From CBDUUP01 sp965370435 (lineage in GTDB: Bacteria; Chloroflexota; Anaerolineae; Anaerolineales; UBA11579): DNA of 15,350 nt. The notes beneath the pieces were generated by a model, which made no database searches, was not told the DNA's origin, and was given only the letters and a program-made list of their open reading frames with translations. Every line of letters starts with the position of its first letter. The first letter of the stretch is position 1. The position numbers and the translations under genes are program-made. Location: positions 1-15,350 of the forward strand of contig CBDUUP010000062.1 of assembly GCA_965370435.1 (NCBI GenBank). The letters run 5' to 3'. Shown in pieces: positions 12,926-15,350 of the stretch.

Positions 12926-14680
12926 TTAGTAGCGGAACCCCAGTAAATTCCAATGGTGGAACATCCAGGTTAGCCCTGCATTTGCCAGGGACATCAACGT
13001 GTAATAGATCATAACCAATGGGGTTCCAGACCCATCGATCCAGCCTGAAAGGGTGAAGCCCAGCATCAGGAGAGTGAGGAAAGCAGTGAGGATGGGGAGG
13101 ATTAAAAGCATGCGCAAACGAACGGGTAAGCCGTAAGCCAAATCCCAGTAATCGGTGATGATATCTTTCGCCGCCAGTCCTAATCCGACCAAGAAGAAGA
13201 GGTTGAGCGTCGTTGTAGCCCATAGAGCGGGCAAAAAATAATTCGGCAAATCCAATCCCGGCAGGAAGCTGAGAAGCAATCCGATGATGATTGTGCCAAT
13301 CAGCCCACCACCCATTCCTATCAGGAATTTTCGTTTTTCGTACCAGGGGATGACCTCATAGACTTCTGTGGTTCCGACTCCGGCCCTGAACATGTGAGTG
13401 ACGCGCCCTTTGGCGTTCTTCTTGAATGCCGTCCGCTTATTTCCGATCTTTTGAAGCAGAGCTACTCCCTCATCAGAGGTTCCATCATCCATGTAAGGCA
13501 CGTCAATTTCATTTTGCAGAGACATGAACTTCTCAATTGTGCTTCGAGAATACCGGTGATGGCGGAAAGACGCCTTTTGGGCTTGATAGTTTCCAGGATT
13601 TTGGTCAATCTGGGTTCTGATATGTTCTGGTTTTGGAATAAGACGATCAAGCAGCCATCTAGGAAAACCAGAAGTTACGCTGCCCGAATAACGGTTGGCG
13701 ACCAGGAAAAAACCTAGATTATGTTCGGGGATTAGATATAAGACGCTTCCGAAACCCCGCATCATGCCGTTATGGGTGAGCATCCGCTGGCCTCGGTAGA
13801 AGGATTCGGCGAATCCATAAGCTTGACCGGGCATTTGAGGATGAAGGCGGAAAACACTGGTGTGCATTTTCTGCACCGTAGCTTCTTCGAGGATTCGGCG
13901 GCCATCGTAAACCCCGCCATTCAGATGGGCGATCATGAATCGGGCCATATCGGTGACTGTGGTCTTGAAGCTGCCCGCAGGGACAATGTACGCATAATCA
14001 ACGCCATGGGGGATGTATTGATTATTCTTTCGGGTATAACCAACAGCATGATTATCTGTCAGTTCAGAGATATGGGAGAATGTCGAGGAATCCATACCCA
14101 AAGGGTTCAAGATGCTCTCGGTGATATATTGATCGAAGGGTAACCCTGAAAGCGTTTCCACCAGATGGCCCAACAACGCGTAACCATGATTTGAATAAAA
14201 GCGAAATATTCCCGGAGGAAGGACTTGAGGGGGCATCCGGCTGTTGAGGTACTCTCCCAGAGTGCGCCATTGGTCAATGTGTTCTGTTGATACACCGATC
14301 AGACGTTCGTCGAAACCTGCGTTATGGTGAAGGATGTTGGCAATTGTGATTTCACCATAAGGAGGTTTGAGTGTTTTAAGTTGGACGTATTTTCCTATGG
14401 GATCGTCAAAACGGAATTTACCCCTATCGTTCAACTGCATGACCGCTGTGGCGGTGAGCGTTTTCGATACCGAGGCGATGTGGAAGATGGTCTCTTCTGC
14501 TGAGACGATGTTGTTAGATTCCAGGTTAGCGTGACCGAACTTCTGTGCACAGTAAATGTCCCCATCTTTTACCATCACAAACGCAGCCCCTGGGAAACTT
14601 TTCCCCTCGATCCTTTTCCGGGTAAAATCCCCCACCAACTCAACTAATTCTTGGGGGGTTGGAAGGGAAATTTCAGCCAT
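12926..14680 (-). CDS. Serine hydrolase of the class C beta-lactamase/PBP4* type with C-terminal membrane domain
   Basis: This 584-residue protein has an N-terminal penicillin-binding/serine hydrolase domain (about 10-345). Catalytic motifs are S70-VS-K73, Y162-S-N164 and H303-N-G305 (the KTG equivalent). A linker of about 100 residues and four predicted helices follow (about 452-475, 481-504, 522-546, 553-575). Family members include D-aminopeptidases, esterases and cell-wall enzymes; the substrate here is unknown and beta-lactam resistance should not be assumed. The ATG at 14680 is supported by AGGAG 8 nt upstream. No signal peptide is visible at the N terminus, although the family normally acts outside the cell. 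Either the first domain stays cytoplasmic, or it is translocated through the C-terminal helices by an unusual route. It is separated by 165 bp from the upstream radical SAM gene and is probably expressed on its own. Confidence 0.88.
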   Translation of the reverse strand: MAEISLPTPQELVELVGDFTRKRIEGKSFPGAAFVMVKDGDIYCAQKFGHANLESNNIVSAEETIFHIASVSKTLTATAVMQLNDRGKFRFDDPIGKYVQLKTLKPPYGEITIANILHHNAGFDERLIGVSTEHIDQWRTLGEYLNSRMPPQVLPPGIFRFYSNHGYALLGHLVETLSGLPFDQYITESILNPLGMDSSTFSHISELTDNHAVGYTRKNNQYIPHGVDYAYIVPAGSFKTTVTDMARFMIAHLNGGVYDGRRILEEATVQKMHTSVFRLHPQMPGQAYGFAESFYRGQRMLTHNGMMRGFGSVLYLIPEHNLGFFLVANRYSGSVTSGFPRWLLDRLIPKPEHIRTQIDQNPGNYQAQKASFRHHRYSRSTIEKFMSLQNEIDVPYMDDGTSDEGVALLQKIGNKRTAFKKNAKGRVTHMFRAGVGTTEVYEVIPWYEKRKFLIGMGGGLIGTIIIGLLLSFLPGLDLPNYFLPALWATTTLNLFFLVGLGLAAKDIITDYWDLAYGLPVRLRMLLILPILTAFLTLLMLGFTLSGWIDGSGTPLVMIYYTLMSLANAGLTWMFHHWNLLGFRY

Positions 14681-14712
14681 GAGTCTATCTCCTGAGCCTC
14701 AGATACACACAG

Positions 14713-14732
14713 GGGCGGACACCAGTCCGCCC
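14713..14732. repeat. Perfect 8-bp hairpin
   Basis: GGGCGGAC (14713-14720) and GTCCGCCC (14725-14732) pair perfectly around an ACCA loop. No T run follows on either strand. It shares the GTCCGCC/GGCGGAC core with the hairpin at 11678-11697 and is probably another copy of the same short dispersed repeat. It lies in the leader region of the serine hydrolase gene. Confidence 0.65.
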
Positions 14733-14777
14733 TAATAAAGAAAAAACCTTAGAACATCTACTCATCATCAATTACCG

Positions 14778-14854
14778 ACAAACTACTAATCACTTACAAC
14801 TACTAACTGACCACTGTCCACTGACTACTGTTTACTGAATACTGCCTACTGCTT
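14778..14854. repeat. Tandem array of 7-bp units (ACTNNNN)
   Basis: Eleven contiguous heptamers run from 14778 to 14854. The later seven all begin ACTG: ACTGACC, ACTGTCC, ACTGACT, ACTGTTT, ACTGAAT, ACTGCCT, ACTGCTT; the earlier ones are more degenerate (ACTACTA, ACTTACA, ACTAATC). Only the first three or four bases of each unit are kept; the rest varies. The array contains the stop codon and last two codons of the radical SAM gene. It is similar in period, though not in sequence, to the arrays at 7671 and 8413. Confidence 0.75.
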
Positions 14855-15350
14855 CCTCCTCGCATGCCTCGGCAGATCAGCAGGCTCAATGCTCACCTCG
14901 TCCCCGCTATAGAGCCTTTCCAGGCCAATCTTGGGGTAGTCCAGGCCGCGGGCTGTGCGGTCATCGCAGATGGTGCAATTCTCCGGGCAGCCCTGGAAGC
15001 CGGCATCCTCCGGCTCGACGTATTTGGCGATAACGCCCTCGTAGTTGCGGAAGATGGTGGTGCGGTCGGATTGGCCGATCATATAGCGGGGGTGGACGGG
15101 CGTCTTTCCGCCGCCACCGGGGAGGTCTACGATGAATTCGGGCACCGCGAAACCGGTGGTGTGGCCTACTAGATGCTCGATAATTTCAATCCCTCTGGCG
15201 ATAGTTGTGCGCAGGTGGGAGATGCCTTGTGACAGGTCGCATTGGTAGAGTTTGTAAGGGCGGACCCGGTTCTCAACCAATCGTTGGCAAAGCTCCTTGA
15301 TGATGTAGGGGCAGTCGTTGACCCCTCGCAGCAGCACGGTTTGGTTGCCC
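14846..15350 (-). CDS. Lysine 2,3-aminomutase family radical SAM enzyme, C-terminal part
   Basis: The frame is open to the right edge of the window, so only the last 168 residues are seen and the radical SAM CxxxCxxC motif lies outside. The visible part is characteristic of the KamA family: LLRGVNDCP, VRPYKLYQCDLSQGISHLRT, GHTTGFAVPEFIVDLPGGGGK, and IFRNYEGVIAKYVEPE. The Lys in PGGGGK corresponds to the PLP-binding lysine of KamA. The Cys in YQCDLS and the cysteines in GCPENCTICDD are candidates for the structural zinc site known in KamA. The family includes lysine and glutamate 2,3-aminomutases and EpmB; the substrate cannot be decided from this fragment. The final residues KQ and the stop codon come from the adjoining heptamer array, so the C terminus may have been reshaped by the repeat. 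Confidence 0.88.
   Translation of the reverse strand, partial: GNQTVLLRGVNDCPYIIKELCQRLVENRVRPYKLYQCDLSQGISHLRTTIARGIEIIEHLVGHTTGFAVPEFIVDLPGGGGKTPVHPRYMIGQSDRTTIFRNYEGVIAKYVEPEDAGFQGCPENCTICDDRTARGLDYPKIGLERLYSGDEVSIEPADLPRHARRKQ

Noticed and set aside
12926..14680. Beta-lactamase resistance gene
   Set aside because: The SxxK/YxN/HxG set is shared by many esterases and peptidases; the long membrane domain and lack of a signal peptide argue against a true class C beta-lactamase.
14713..14732. Rho-independent terminator of the radical SAM gene
   Set aside because: The stem is strong, but on the minus strand the T-rich stretch lies before the hairpin and none follows it.

Overview
The window looks like a chromosomal segment of a Chloroflexota bacterium, probably of the Anaerolineae type. 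This is an inference from style only: lipoproteins with Thr-Pro-Glu linkers after the lipobox, many short dispersed repeats and heptamer arrays between genes, and moderately high GC. No rRNA or marker gene confirms it.

Left part (1-2490): the possible tail of a gene that starts outside the window, then rubrerythrin with a consensus-like promoter and a terminator. Convergent to it is a membrane-bound ferritin-like/VIT1 fusion resembling the iron exporter MbfA. Divergent from that is a GerMN-domain lipoprotein. The first two genes form an iron and peroxide handling pair. The MbfA-like gene lies between two inverted copies of a short dispersed repeat.

Centre (2695-11595, all leftward): one long operon for a YbhGFSR-like ABC exporter. 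Reading from its promoter, it holds a TetR regulator with a palindromic operator just downstream of a TTGACA-17-TATACT promoter, a 97-residue membrane protein, ATPase A, permease A, a four-helix-bundle (23S rRNA intervening-sequence type) gene, permease B, ATPase B, a CPBP-type membrane protein, and two membrane-fusion adaptors. Most junctions are tight, including ATGA overlaps. Three points stand out. ATPase A has Pro where ATPase B has the H-loop His, so the pair is probably asymmetric. The CPBP protein has lost both motif histidines to Arg, so it is probably a pseudoprotease. The four-helix-bundle gene sits between two inverted arrays of 7/8-bp repeats and looks like an element inserted into the operon.

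Right part (11600-15350): a spacer with three small palindromes, a TolB-type beta-propeller lipoprotein (rightward), a convergent class C-like serine hydrolase with four C-terminal membrane helices, and the C-terminal part of a lysine 2,3-aminomutase family radical SAM enzyme running off the right edge. The stop codon of the last gene lies inside a third heptamer array.

The likely unit of function is the TetR-controlled exporter: two ATPases energise two ABC-2 permeases, with two adaptor proteins outside the membrane. The roles of the small membrane protein and the CPBP homologue are unknown. The substrate cannot be read from the sequence.
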